DNA from: an uncultured Bacilli bacterium
GTDB lineage: Bacteria > Bacillota_I > Bacilli_A > RF39 > UBA660
DNA: 44,347 nucleotides
NCBI GenBank assembly: GCA_944332725.1
Contig: CALVKO010000005.1
Span: 1 to 44,347, forward strand
Direction of reading: 5' to 3'
This document shows, in pieces, positions 24,606 through 33,396 of this stretch. The notes below the pieces were generated by a model. The model saw nothing but the letters and a program-made list of their open reading frames with translations. It was not told where the DNA came from and ran no database searches. The translations under genes and the position numbers were made by a program. The first letter of the stretch is position 1; each line of letters starts with the position of its first letter.

Positions 24606-25930
24606 TTTATAAACACCCCACTTATCATGTAATTATGTTTAACGGCATAATTATAATCTTCTACAATTGAAACAACAGCATCTTTAGTCAATTCATATGC
24701 ATCTGATTTTAATTTACCATCTCGAACTTTTATATATTGTAAAGGCATATATTGATGTAACATACCTAATGGAATACTAACATTTTTAAAATTATTAAAT
24801 AATTTTTCTTGTGCTGCTACAACTTTTGGCAATGAAAAATAATATCTACTTCTATCAGAAAAACTATATTTTCTAGCTATTTTTTTATCTTGCTCACTAC
24901 CATGATAATGTTTAACCCAATTATGATCATCTTCTAACATAACTTCTTCTAATGTTTCTATAAAATTAGCTCGTTTATTAGCATCACTAATTAATTCTTT
25001 TTCCATATAACTTAGTGCAAATAAAGCCTCTCTAACAGCAAAAGTTAATGCAGGCCCAACTTTTAAAATAGCAATTCCATCTTCAACCATTTCTTTTAAT
25101 TTAATTGGAGGTTGATAATCAGTGGAATGTCCCTCAAAAACAATATCAGGATATTTTTTTAATGTATCACATAATTTTATGGCATCTAATCTGTTATATA
25201 TATGCAATTCATTATTTCCAAATTCTACACCAGGTTGAACGACAATACCTATAATATGCTCCCAAGCACCATCTAATCCATGTTTTTTAAATATTTTTTT
25301 ATAAGTTAAAATAGTATTTTCAAAATCTTCTGGTGTCGTAACCTTAAGTCCTTCATCTTCCTGTGTTCCTCCAGGAATAGGAACTTCGCTACCTATTATA
25401 TATACTGGATGAACAGCATTCGGATTAGTTTTTAGTAAATCATTATACGCCTTTTCACACTCTTTATATAAAATAGCACCCCTTTCAGCTATTTTTTCAA
25501 CTGATAAAGGTTTATCAATCGGATCATCTCCTAATTTCATAGATGTATCCAAATGAACTTTAGTATAACCTGCCAAAACGCATTGTCTTACTAAAACCTT
25601 GGCTTTTGACATAGCGTCTTTTTCTGGTTCATCACACCAAGTAAGAGGTCCTAAATGATCTCCTCCTAAAACAATTTTACTTTTATCAAAATTAATTCTG
25701 TCAGCAATTTTATATACATAATCACGAAAATCTTCAGAAGTCATATCCATATAGCCACCATATTGATTAACTTGATTTGCCGTAGCTTCAATCAAAACAA
25801 TATCATCAAACCTTTTTGCTTGTTCCATTATAGCTTCAATAACAATTTTATTAGCACTGCAAAAAGAAGGAACACCACAATTAATACCTATTTTTCTTTT
25901 TTCTACCATATTTAATAAATTATTTTTCAT
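24602..25930 (-). CDS. GatZ/KbaZ family protein (tagatose-phosphate enzyme)
   Basis: 442 aa, full-length member of the GatZ/KbaZ/AgaZ family: GINCGVPSFCSANKIVIEAI, LIEATANQVNQYGGY, ILGGDHLGP-type (VLGGDHLGPLTW), KVHLDTSMKLGDDP, YIIGSEVPIPGG, VVQPGVEFGN, FEGHSTDYQ, and LKVGPALTFAVREALFAL. In E. coli GatZ is the non-catalytic partner of the tagatose-bisphosphate aldolase GatY, but no GatY is present here. A family member in Agrobacterium has been described as D-tagatose-6-P 4-epimerase (EC 5.1.3.40, from memory), which fits better: it would make tagatose-6-P from fructose-6-P for the GatD-like enzyme. Strong AAGGAG Shine-Dalgarno. Coupled to the next gene by ATGA overlap. Confidence 0.85.
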   Translation of the reverse strand: MKNNLLNMVEKRKIGINCGVPSFCSANKIVIEAIMEQAKRFDDIVLIEATANQVNQYGGYMDMTSEDFRDYVYKIADRINFDKSKIVLGGDHLGPLTWCDEPEKDAMSKAKVLVRQCVLAGYTKVHLDTSMKLGDDPIDKPLSVEKIAERGAILYKECEKAYNDLLKTNPNAVHPVYIIGSEVPIPGGTQEDEGLKVTTPEDFENTILTYKKIFKKHGLDGAWEHIIGIVVQPGVEFGNNELHIYNRLDAIKLCDTLKKYPDIVFEGHSTDYQPPIKLKEMVEDGIAILKVGPALTFAVREALFALSYMEKELISDANKRANFIETLEEVMLEDDHNWVKHYHGSEQDKKIARKYSFSDRSRYYFSLPKVVAAQEKLFNNFKNVSIPLGMLHQYMPLQYIKVRDGKLKSDAYELTKDAVVSIVEDYNYAVKHNYMISGVFIK

Positions 25931-25946
25931 AAGATCAACTCCTTAA

Positions 25947-26660
25947 TTATTTAAAATATACTTCGCTAACTTTTTTTATCAAATTCATATCACTTTGATA
26001 TGTTATTTTTAAATTAAATTCTTTTGTTTCTATAGCCTTCATTTTAATATTGTTTTTAAGAGCAATCGCACCAGCAGAAGTCAACTCATTTAATTTATCT
26101 TTCGAAGTATTTCTATATATATCAAAAATTTGTCCGAATCTAAATCCTTCAGGTGATGCTCCTGCTATAACTTTTGCTCTTGGAATAACTTGTTCTATTT
26201 CTTTAGTTTCTTCATTCATATAATAAGTCGTATCATATTGGAATTCCGCTAAAGTTGCTGCTCCATAATCTTTTATTGCATTAATAACTTTTTCAACACC
26301 TTCAGAATCAACAAATGGATGAGTTGCATCATACATCAAAACTATATCATTTTCTTTTGCAAAGTTATTAATCACATTAAGACCAGATAATATATCTTGT
26401 GATCTACCATTACCTCCAGTAATAATTTTATAAATTTTATCTATATTGGATTTTTCAATCCATTCCTTTGTATATTCAAGATATTTTGGATTGGTTATTA
26501 CCACAATATCATCTATACATTTTATCTTATTTAATTCTTTCAAAATATAAATAAATATTGGTTGTTCATTTATTAAATAAAACTGCTTTGGAATGTCAGT
26601 ACCAAAACGTGTGCCATTTCCAGCCATCATTAACAACAAAATATTTTTTGTCTCACTCAT
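25947..26660 (-). CDS. IspD/TarI-family cytidylyltransferase
   Basis: 237-aa CTP-dependent nucleotidyltransferase. The nucleotide loop is MMAGNGTRFGTDIPKQF (residues 11-27, with Arg18 and Lys25). ITGGNGRSQDILSGL, MYDATHPFVD (109-118) and VIPRAKVIAGASPEGFRFGQIF follow, with FNLKITYQSDMNLI near the end. The family contains IspD (CDP-methylerythritol) and TarI (CDP-ribitol). This copy departs from both at the substrate site: the usual DAxRP is DATHP, and the usual TPQ is SPE. First gene of an operon with the GatZ- and GatD-like genes, so the proposed product is a CDP-hexitol such as CDP-galactitol. TarI or IspD activity remains an alternative. Shine-Dalgarno GAGAGGTG. Confidence 0.85.
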   Translation of the reverse strand: MSETKNILLLMMAGNGTRFGTDIPKQFYLINEQPIFIYILKELNKIKCIDDIVVITNPKYLEYTKEWIEKSNIDKIYKIITGGNGRSQDILSGLNVINNFAKENDIVLMYDATHPFVDSEGVEKVINAIKDYGAATLAEFQYDTTYYMNEETKEIEQVIPRAKVIAGASPEGFRFGQIFDIYRNTSKDKLNELTSAGAIALKNNIKMKAIETKEFNLKITYQSDMNLIKKVSEVYFK

Positions 26661-26682
26661 TTACTACACCTCTCATAATAAA

Positions 26683-26711
26683 ATTCTAGCATTTTTACTA
26701 TTAAAAGTCAA
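26683..26711 (-). promoter_or_regulatory. Promoter of the cytidylyltransferase-GatZ-GatD operon
   Basis: -35 TTGACT (26706-26711), 17-bp spacer, -10 TAGAAT (26683-26688) in TGCTAGAAT (extended -10). Probably drives the whole leftward run down to yfhO, since the following genes are overlapping or closely spaced. Confidence 0.72.
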
Positions 26712-26736
26712 TGTTTTGTTATATTTAATAGTTATC

Positions 26737-26755
26737 TAAAAAAGAAGCTCTTTTA
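26737..26755 (-). terminator. Weak terminator after the TagB-like gene
   Basis: Short stem AAAAGA / TCTTTT with a 3-nt loop, then T-rich on the minus strand. It lies between the TagF/TagB pair and the promoter of the CDP-alditol operon. Modest support. Confidence 0.45.
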
Positions 26756-26765
26756 AATGAACCTC

Positions 26766-27881
26766 TCACATATATTTAGAAATCAATTCTACTATTTTTG
26801 TAGTACATTTTTCTTTTGGAATTGTAACATTTTTTTTAACAAATTGTTCAAACTTTTTATTATAAAAATTATTATTTTCTATCTCATAGATTATTTTTTT
26901 AGGATCATCAGTAAAAAGTAAACCTGTATCATGTTCTATATCAAAATTTAACTCTCTTTTAGCTTTATATTCGTTCCAATCATAAGCATACAAGTAAAGT
27001 GGTAATTTTAAAAGTCCTACTTCATAAATAATGCTTGAATAATCACATATAACATAATCAGCAACAAATAAAGCTTCAAAAGTAGATTCAAAATTTGTAA
27101 TAACTCTTTTATCTTCACATTTAATTGTATTAAATGGATGAGGTTTATACAATAAATTATATTTACTAAAATCAATCTCATTAATTAAATCTTGTATATT
27201 TTTACAACCATTCTGTTGCTTTTTTCTAAAAGTTGAACAATATAAAATGTTTTTTTTATTTTTTAATTGTGGGATTCTTTTGTAAAGTTTATCTTGTACT
27301 TGCTTTTTATAATTTTTGTCAAGCAACAAATCTACACGTGGCAATGGTATTTCTTTTACTATGTTTTTACTTATTCCAAAGCCTTCTTCAAAATCTTTTA
27401 TAAAACTAAAAGATGAAATCAAAACAATATTATAGTTTTGATGCATGTGCATTATTTTCGCTAATTGTGCTGTTGTTCCTTCTTCTTTTCCTATCATAGC
27501 ATATCCAAATTTTTTCATACTACCTATTGCATGCCAAATTTGAATAACAGTTAGTTTTTTTTTGTGTTTCAGTAAACTAATTACAATACAATATGAATCT
27601 AATATAACTACTTTAGAAGTAGCAATATGATACATTTGCCTAAACATATGAAAAATATATTTAAATTTATTATCAATTTTTTTAGTAAGAACGATAGTCT
27701 TATAATTTGGATATTTTTTGTTTAATTCTTCAATCAACAACTTAAAATCCAATGTTATTGAATTTGATTGTCTACTAACAAATGTAACTTTTTGCTTAGT
27801 AGGAAATAATTTTATAAAACTATAAATTATTTTTAAAATAAAAATACATATTTTTAAAATAAAATATTTTATTTGTTGCAT
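26766..27881 (-). CDS. CDP-glycerol/alditol phosphotransferase family protein (TagB-like)
   Basis: 371-aa TagB/TagF-family enzyme, about the size of B. subtilis TagB, which primes the teichoic acid linkage unit. An N-terminal hydrophobic and basic helix (FILKICIFILKIIYSFIKLF) should associate with the membrane. Family motifs: VIQIWHAIGSMKKFGYAMIG (near 113, with His), ILYCSTFRKKQQNG, LLYKPHPFNT, and DYVICDYSSIIYEVGLLKLPLYLYAYDW (near 280). The gene overlaps the end of the larger TagF-like gene by 13 bp and has an AAAGGAA Shine-Dalgarno, so they are co-transcribed. Whether it uses CDP-glycerol or the proposed CDP-hexitol cannot be told from sequence. Confidence 0.88.
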   Translation of the reverse strand: MQQIKYFILKICIFILKIIYSFIKLFPTKQKVTFVSRQSNSITLDFKLLIEELNKKYPNYKTIVLTKKIDNKFKYIFHMFRQMYHIATSKVVILDSYCIVISLLKHKKKLTVIQIWHAIGSMKKFGYAMIGKEEGTTAQLAKIMHMHQNYNIVLISSFSFIKDFEEGFGISKNIVKEIPLPRVDLLLDKNYKKQVQDKLYKRIPQLKNKKNILYCSTFRKKQQNGCKNIQDLINEIDFSKYNLLYKPHPFNTIKCEDKRVITNFESTFEALFVADYVICDYSSIIYEVGLLKLPLYLYAYDWNEYKAKRELNFDIEHDTGLLFTDDPKKIIYEIENNNFYNKKFEQFVKKNVTIPKEKCTTKIVELISKYM

Positions 27882-29509
27882 ATATCTTCATTCCTTTTTC
27901 CTAAAAGTATAAAATCTATTACCTGATCACTAGCAGTTTTTTTATTTTTTACACAATTATCAACTAAAAAATCTATTTTTTCTTTTTGACTATAATCTTT
28001 ATTATATAAACTTTTTAACAATTCTTCAAAAGTTTCACAAACTTTACCAGGAGCAACATCATCTATTGGTCTATGAACACCTCTAGTAGCTGAATAAATT
28101 GTTTTATCATATACATAAAATAAAACAGGTTTGTTTAATAATAGAAAATCATAAAAACACGACGAATAATCAGTAACTAAAACATCTGTAACATAAAATA
28201 AATCATTTAATTTATATTCCGACATATCATATATTAAATCTTTATATTCTTTTTTTATAGGTATATTTTGTTTTATAAAATGATGTTTCCCAAAAGTAAT
28301 AACTGAATTTGTTTTTTTACAAAATTCATAAAGTTTATCAAAGTCTATTTTATCATAATCATAATATGCGTTTTTTTGTGAACTGCCTCTATATGTTGGA
28401 GCAAAAGTAATAATTTTTTTATTTTTTAATTGTGGATATGATTTATAAAAATGTTCTTTTTTTTCATTTATTATTTTTTTGTCTAAAAAATTATCTAATC
28501 TTGGCATTCCAGTTGGTAATAATGCATCTTTTTCAATTCCCCAAACTTCGGAATAAATTTCTTTTAAATTTTCATTTCCTATTAAGCCATATGTATATTT
28601 TCTATGACATGATGTTGTAGGTCTTGGTGATCCTTCAATTCCAAACCTACCATATCCAACTAATTTAAATCCAAAGCCAGCATGCCAAGTTTGAATTAGT
28701 TTTGTTTTTTTATTTAAATTTAAAAATGAAAATATAGGGACATAATCATCAACAAAAATATAATCACTCTTTGCTATTTTTGTTAATACTTTTAACCATT
28801 CAAAAGGATTTTGTCTTTTTTTATCAAAAATATTTCTAAAACTATATGAAATTTTAAATTTTTTATCTAATTTTCTTTCTTTAATTCTTTTATCAATTGC
28901 TTCTAAATTATCCATTATTTTAATTCTGTTTTCTGACATAAATAAAATTCTTTTCCCTGTTTTTGGGGTAAAATGAGTTATAATTTGATAATACATATTT
29001 AACAAAAATTTTAGGAATGAAATTAATTTTATTTTAACTTTTTTTAACAATATTATTTTACCATTTTTTATACTTTGATTCATATAACTACTTAAAAAAC
29101 TTATATATATATATTCGTTATTCTCTATGCATGATATGTTCAATTTAAATGTTAAAACATAAGCATAAAGATCATGGCAATACCTAAAAACTCTAGATAA
29201 ATTTTCAATATTATTCATCAATTCATTAGATATATTATATCTAATAAAAAAATTATTATTAATTATTATTCTCCATTCTCCAGGAAATAATAAATTTCTT
29301 CCTTCAGCAATTGTTATATTTATTTTACATCTATATTTATTATCACCAATTTTTTTTGTTTCTAGTATATGTTCCTTTAAGATTTTATATTTTTTTTTAT
29401 CAATCATTGCAATTGATATTTGAATAGGTTTTATTGAAAAATATTCTATAAATAAATATGTTCTTTTCCAAAAAATATTAGTAATAATTGGCATTTCACT
29501 TTTATTCAT
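27869..29509 (-). CDS. CDP-glycerol/alditol phosphotransferase family protein (TagF-like)
   Basis: 546 aa. The N-terminal 170 residues form a predicted beta-rich domain (YRCKINITIAEGRNLLFPGEWRI) as in TagF/TarL-type polymerases. The C-terminal catalytic domain has KLIQTWHAGFGFKLVGYG (near 275), ALLPTGMPRLDNFLD, IITFAPTYRGSSQKNAYYDY, FGKHHF, and DVLVTDYSSCFYDFLLLNKPVLFYVYD (near 455). Start ATG 29509 has GAGAGGTGTAG upstream, the same leader sequence as the cytidylyltransferase gene. Probably a second primer or polymerase for the surface polymer. First gene of its operon. Confidence 0.88.
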   Translation of the reverse strand: MNKSEMPIITNIFWKRTYLFIEYFSIKPIQISIAMIDKKKYKILKEHILETKKIGDNKYRCKINITIAEGRNLLFPGEWRIIINNNFFIRYNISNELMNNIENLSRVFRYCHDLYAYVLTFKLNISCIENNEYIYISFLSSYMNQSIKNGKIILLKKVKIKLISFLKFLLNMYYQIITHFTPKTGKRILFMSENRIKIMDNLEAIDKRIKERKLDKKFKISYSFRNIFDKKRQNPFEWLKVLTKIAKSDYIFVDDYVPIFSFLNLNKKTKLIQTWHAGFGFKLVGYGRFGIEGSPRPTTSCHRKYTYGLIGNENLKEIYSEVWGIEKDALLPTGMPRLDNFLDKKIINEKKEHFYKSYPQLKNKKIITFAPTYRGSSQKNAYYDYDKIDFDKLYEFCKKTNSVITFGKHHFIKQNIPIKKEYKDLIYDMSEYKLNDLFYVTDVLVTDYSSCFYDFLLLNKPVLFYVYDKTIYSATRGVHRPIDDVAPGKVCETFEELLKSLYNKDYSQKEKIDFLVDNCVKNKKTASDQVIDFILLGKRNEDICNK

Positions 29510-29527
29510 AACTACACCTCTCTGATT

Positions 29528-29556
29528 AGTATATCAAAATTTTAATATTGTTTCAA
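29528..29556 (-). promoter_or_regulatory. Promoter of the TagF/TagB-like operon
   Basis: -35 TTGAAA (29551-29556), 17-bp spacer, -10 TATACT (29528-29533) in TGATATACT (extended -10). Confidence 0.72.
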
Positions 29557-29576
29557 TCATAATATTTATTTATGAT

Positions 29577-29601
29577 AAAAAAATGACTATAAATTAGCCA
29601 T
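29577..29601 (-). terminator. Terminator after the cohesin-like gene
   Basis: Stem AATGGCT / AGTCATT (one G-T pair) with a 7-nt loop followed by seven T on the minus strand; it overlaps the gene's stop codon. Confidence 0.75.
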
Positions 29602-31032
29602 TTCTTGTTCTGGTGTTTCAGAATCAGTACCTTTATTTTTCTTAGCTAACTTTTTAGCTAATTTTTTTTCTTTCTTTAACTCTTTTTTTGTTTTAATATC
29701 TAGCACATTATCTAATGTATTACTATTTACATCAATTATATTCATACGCATTGTCTTATCTAAAAAATTCTTTTGTTTTTTATTTTTATTAATTAGCAAC
29801 ACAATAAATATAACATAGGAAACAATTATAAATCCAAACATACCTATTAAAGAGTTAAAATAAAGATCATCATCAATAGTTACATCTTCATATCTTTGTA
29901 AAGTGTTTTCTTTAGAGTCATATTTATATAAACTTTTAGTACCATTTTCTAAATTTAAACCATATATTAACGGATATTCATAACCATCTTTTTTATATGC
30001 CGTTATAGTTTTATCACCAATAGCAATTGTTGTTTCGTTATATCCTTTTGGTATTAATGAACTATCCATATCTAATAATTGAATTGTTAAAGAATTAAAT
30101 TTAATTTCATTATATAATGTATATTCATTTTCATTTACTATATAAAAATTAATATTTCCTTCAGAATCTTTTAAACATATTAAAGTTATATTAGATAATT
30201 CATTATAGAAAGCAGGAACTTCCTTACCATTAATTAAAGTTGTCGTTTGTTTAAAATAATCATTTGGTTTTAGTAAAAATTCTTCTTCTTGTATAACATT
30301 AAAAGTATTATTATCTATTGTTACTTCAATTGGATCTAACTCTTTTACTATTGCATTTATAACATATGTTCTTGTATTACCTTTTTGGGCCGTTACAACA
30401 ATTTCTATTTTATTAGCACCTTTACTTACTTCTATTTCACCAGTACCTGATATACTAGATTTACTATCTTCCTTAGTAGCATTAACAACAATTTTTTTAG
30501 TATTTGGTTCTAATTCAATGGTATATTCTAATGTATCTTTATCAAATTTTGGACTTAATGTAGCTCCTTCTACTTCTAAATTAGATAAATAATCATTTTT
30601 ACTATAATTTGCTTCGGCTTGTTCTTGACTCATTATACTAACACTAGTACCACTTTTGTTTAAATTCATTTCACCATTCCAACCCATTACAGAAGCTGAA
30701 CTAACTGATATACTAGCAGTTCCTGATGCTTTTGCTTTAAAAGTATAAGTATATGAAGCCGTCTTTTGTTTTTCTGTCATATCTAATCCTACAACATGAA
30801 AATCATGATCTGATTTAACAAAGGATAATTTTGAAGTATCATATTTCAAATTAAATTCCCAATTAGCCATCGGCGTAGACGAAGATACAGTAACAGTTAC
30901 CGTAAAAGTATTACCAATAATTAAACTAGAACGATTAGTTGTAACTTTTATATTTGCAGTTGCTGCATCGGCTACTACAGGAATACAAAACGAAATAAAT
31001 ATTGTAAATAATAAAATTAAAATTTTTTTCAT
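29587..31032 (-). CDS. Membrane-anchored cohesin-like surface protein with cadherin-like domain
   Basis: 481 aa. Signal peptide (MKKILILLFTIFISFCIPVVADA). A cohesin-type beta-sandwich (about 25-135) has SLIIGNTFTVTVTVSSSTPM, NWEFNLKYDTSKLSFVKSD, and YTFKAKASGTASISVSSASV. A cadherin-like beta-sandwich follows (about 145-230: YLSNLEVEGATLSPKFDKDT, then TRTYVINAIVK), then a second beta-rich region. A membrane helix (about 395-418) and a Lys-rich cytoplasmic tail close the protein. It is 9 bp downstream of a glucosaminidase ending in a dockerin, so the cohesin probably holds that enzyme at the cell surface. The cohesin assignment is by pattern; the fold is well supported, binding is inference. 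Confidence 0.78.
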   Translation of the reverse strand: MKKILILLFTIFISFCIPVVADAATANIKVTTNRSSLIIGNTFTVTVTVSSSTPMANWEFNLKYDTSKLSFVKSDHDFHVVGLDMTEKQKTASYTYTFKAKASGTASISVSSASVMGWNGEMNLNKSGTSVSIMSQEQAEANYSKNDYLSNLEVEGATLSPKFDKDTLEYTIELEPNTKKIVVNATKEDSKSSISGTGEIEVSKGANKIEIVVTAQKGNTRTYVINAIVKELDPIEVTIDNNTFNVIQEEEFLLKPNDYFKQTTTLINGKEVPAFYNELSNITLICLKDSEGNINFYIVNENEYTLYNEIKFNSLTIQLLDMDSSLIPKGYNETTIAIGDKTITAYKKDGYEYPLIYGLNLENGTKSLYKYDSKENTLQRYEDVTIDDDLYFNSLIGMFGFIIVSYVIFIVLLINKNKKQKNFLDKTMRMNIIDVNSNTLDNVLDIKTKKELKKEKKLAKKLAKKNKGTDSETPEQEMANL

Positions 31033-31041
31033 TTATACCTC

Positions 31042-33285
31042 CTATTGTTTAATTTTATCGCCTAAGATATGTTTTTGAACATATAATAAATCGTGTAAGT
31101 CTATTTTGCCATCTTTATTTATATCCCCGGCTTTTAAATAAATACCAGATATATTAGATTTTTCTAATATTAATTTTTGAACTTCTAGTAAATCCGCTAA
31201 GGTTACATCACCAGATCCATCTAAATCACCAAGAATTAATATTTCATATATTTTAGTTTCTTCACCAATAGTAATAGTTAACTTATCACCTGTTGCAAAT
31301 GTAGTTGTTTTAACTTTACCATCTGCATCACTTAATGTTACAGTTGCTTGATTATTATATTTATAAATTTTATCTTTAAATGAATTATAAGTTGTTCCTA
31401 TTTCGATACCACTCATTATATTTCCATTTACTTTAACGCTTAATTGATCAATTACTTCATCTATTGTTGTAGGATTTTCTATTTCTTCAGTAATTTTATT
31501 AACATTTAATATATAAGTTCTTTTATCACCATTTTCAGCAGTAACAACAACATTCAATTTATTCATTCCATCATTTAAATTAATTGTTCCATTACCACTA
31601 ACCTTAGCCTTACTATTTACAGTAGTTGTTGTAATTTTAATACTACTATTTTTAGTATTGTAATCATAAGAAGTTATTTCACCATCAAAACCTGTAACAG
31701 ATTTACCATCTATTTTTAAACTAGATAACCAATTATTAGGATTTCCTTTATTTGGTTGAGCATAATTAGTTTCTTTCATATTATCATAAATTGGAATATA
31801 AAATACTATTGCTTCATCAATATCACCATTTTTGACATATGCCGAATAAGTTGTAGAAGATTCAGAATATGGTGCTTGAATGTTAGTCATATATTGATGA
31901 GTATTAATTGTACTATCTGATGCAGGATTAACATTAAATCTTTGAAAATATAAAGTTTGTTGACCACTTAATATATAATTATCTCCTAAATGAACTGATC
32001 CTTCCAAAATTGAAATATATGGATTATTCCATCCTCTTTTTTTAGCATAAATTAAACCATTAATAACTGCATCATTACCATTAGCCGCATACGCATTAAC
32101 ATTAAAGAAATTATAATATCCTTTATATCCAGAAACTGTACCAGACGCACTACCACTTGCTTTACCACCACTAATAACAACTTCTTGTTTTACTCTGGCT
32201 GCCAAAACATAAGGACTAACGCCCGAATATTGGCCTGCTTCAACAAATGTAGTTGAATATCTTTTATTTCCTCCATTATAACTAAATTTTCCAGACATGA
32301 ATGTTCCATTCAAAACTGATTGAACACCAGATTCATTTTGATAATCATGATAAGTTAAATCCTCAAACATAAATATTCTAGTTTCATTTAAAAAATTTCT
32401 AGGATCTAAATAATGAGCGACTATGCCTTCACTTGCTGCTTTCCATGAATCACCATCATATCCTTTCCAAGTATCAGTTCGCCAATTATAAGCACCTTCT
32501 TTAGTTGAACGCCAACCCTCATTACTTGTCCAAATTAAACTTTTAGAACCAGTTGCCTGTGCTTTTACTACCCTATCAAATTTTAAATTAGTATCGATAG
32601 CATAGAATTTCCAAGATGGATGATCTTCATGTAATTCTTTTAAATATTTTTGATAACTTTCTGGAAATTTTGCTAATTCTTTTTCATAATCATAATTAGG
32701 ATCAACAGTACTTTCAACTAATTCAACATATGTTGTACAAACATAACCATATCCAGTATCACTATCAGCATATGATATTTTATACCATTTTTTACTTCCG
32801 CAAGTATCTTTACTATTAGCTGAATCAACAGTATCTAATATTGTTACTACCCTACCATTTGCTAGTCCATCACTAATAGAACTATAACTTGTACTAGCGC
32901 CCTCTCTTACAATAACACCAATTTCAGAATTAATTTTACCTTTTAAATGCTCTGTAACAGGTGTACTTTCACGTTTTTCAATATAACTAGTACAAACATA
33001 ACCTTCAGTATAATCTTCTTGATTATATTCTATTTTATACCACTTTCCAGTTGCACAACCTGTAGAACTATCTTGAGTTGCTACTTCATCTAATATTTTA
33101 ACTACTTCACCTTCACCAAAGCCAGTTCCAATAACACTAAAATTAGTTCCTGCTCCACTTCTTACACGTACTCCCAAATTATTTTCAGTTTCAACAATGC
33201 CATAAACATTCGTAGCAGCAATCATAAATGGGAAAATTGATAATACAACACCTATTAGAATTAATAAGCAAATTAGTCGTTTCAT
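31042..33285 (-). CDS. Secreted glucosaminidase with SH3, cadherin-like and dockerin domains
   Basis: 747-aa cell-wall hydrolase. Signal peptide (about 1-25). Two bacterial SH3 domains follow (about 30-105 and 112-190; GVRVRSGAGTNFSVIGTG and GVIVREGASTSYSSISDG). Next is a glucosaminidase domain of the GH73 type (about 225-520) with AARVKQEVVISGG (catalytic Glu) and YKGYYNFFNVNAYA. A cadherin-like sandwich (about 540-620, NWLSSLKIDGKSV) precedes a type I dockerin (about 690-745). The dockerin has two calcium loops: DLDGSGDVTLADLLEVQKLI and DINKDGKIDLHDLLYVQKHI. Predicted to cut peptidoglycan glycan chains during growth or separation. A dockerin on an autolysin next to a cohesin-like anchor is unusual. 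Shine-Dalgarno AAGGTGATG; own promoter just upstream. Confidence 0.9.
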   Translation of the reverse strand: MKRLICLLILIGVVLSIFPFMIAATNVYGIVETENNLGVRVRSGAGTNFSVIGTGFGEGEVVKILDEVATQDSSTGCATGKWYKIEYNQEDYTEGYVCTSYIEKRESTPVTEHLKGKINSEIGVIVREGASTSYSSISDGLANGRVVTILDTVDSANSKDTCGSKKWYKISYADSDTGYGYVCTTYVELVESTVDPNYDYEKELAKFPESYQKYLKELHEDHPSWKFYAIDTNLKFDRVVKAQATGSKSLIWTSNEGWRSTKEGAYNWRTDTWKGYDGDSWKAASEGIVAHYLDPRNFLNETRIFMFEDLTYHDYQNESGVQSVLNGTFMSGKFSYNGGNKRYSTTFVEAGQYSGVSPYVLAARVKQEVVISGGKASGSASGTVSGYKGYYNFFNVNAYAANGNDAVINGLIYAKKRGWNNPYISILEGSVHLGDNYILSGQQTLYFQRFNVNPASDSTINTHQYMTNIQAPYSESSTTYSAYVKNGDIDEAIVFYIPIYDNMKETNYAQPNKGNPNNWLSSLKIDGKSVTGFDGEITSYDYNTKNSSIKITTTTVNSKAKVSGNGTINLNDGMNKLNVVVTAENGDKRTYILNVNKITEEIENPTTIDEVIDQLSVKVNGNIMSGIEIGTTYNSFKDKIYKYNNQATVTLSDADGKVKTTTFATGDKLTITIGEETKIYEILILGDLDGSGDVTLADLLEVQKLILEKSNISGIYLKAGDINKDGKIDLHDLLYVQKHILGDKIKQ

Positions 33286-33301
33286 ATCATCACCTTACAT
33301 A

Positions 33302-33331
33302 ATTATAACATTTTTCGACATATTTTGTATA
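33302..33331 (-). promoter_or_regulatory. Promoter of the glucosaminidase/cohesin operon
   Basis: -10 TATAAT (33302-33307) in TGTTATAAT (extended -10), with a poor -35 (TATACA at 18 bp). It lies between an orphan terminator and the gene's Shine-Dalgarno. Confidence 0.6.
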
Positions 33332-33361
33332 CTAAAAAATATCATTTACCACATTTTTACA

Positions 33362-33396
33362 CAAAAAAAAGAAAGCCGTAATCCTACGAGCTTTCT
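33362..33396 (-). terminator. Orphan terminator hairpin between divergent genes
   Basis: Stem AGAAAGC / GCTTTCT extended by CGTA / TACG with a single-base bulge and a 4-nt loop. Eight T residues follow on the minus strand. No ORF lies upstream on that strand; the only neighbour is the divergent pgsA start. It must end either a small RNA started around 33420 or antisense transcripts leaving the pgsA promoter region. Confidence 0.8.

Noticed and set aside
24602-25930. GatZ-like gene as part of a galactitol or tagatose catabolic operon
   Set aside because: No GatY aldolase, PTS components, kinase or sugar regulator nearby. All neighbours are cell-surface polymer genes and a cytidylyltransferase, so a biosynthetic role is preferred, though not proven.
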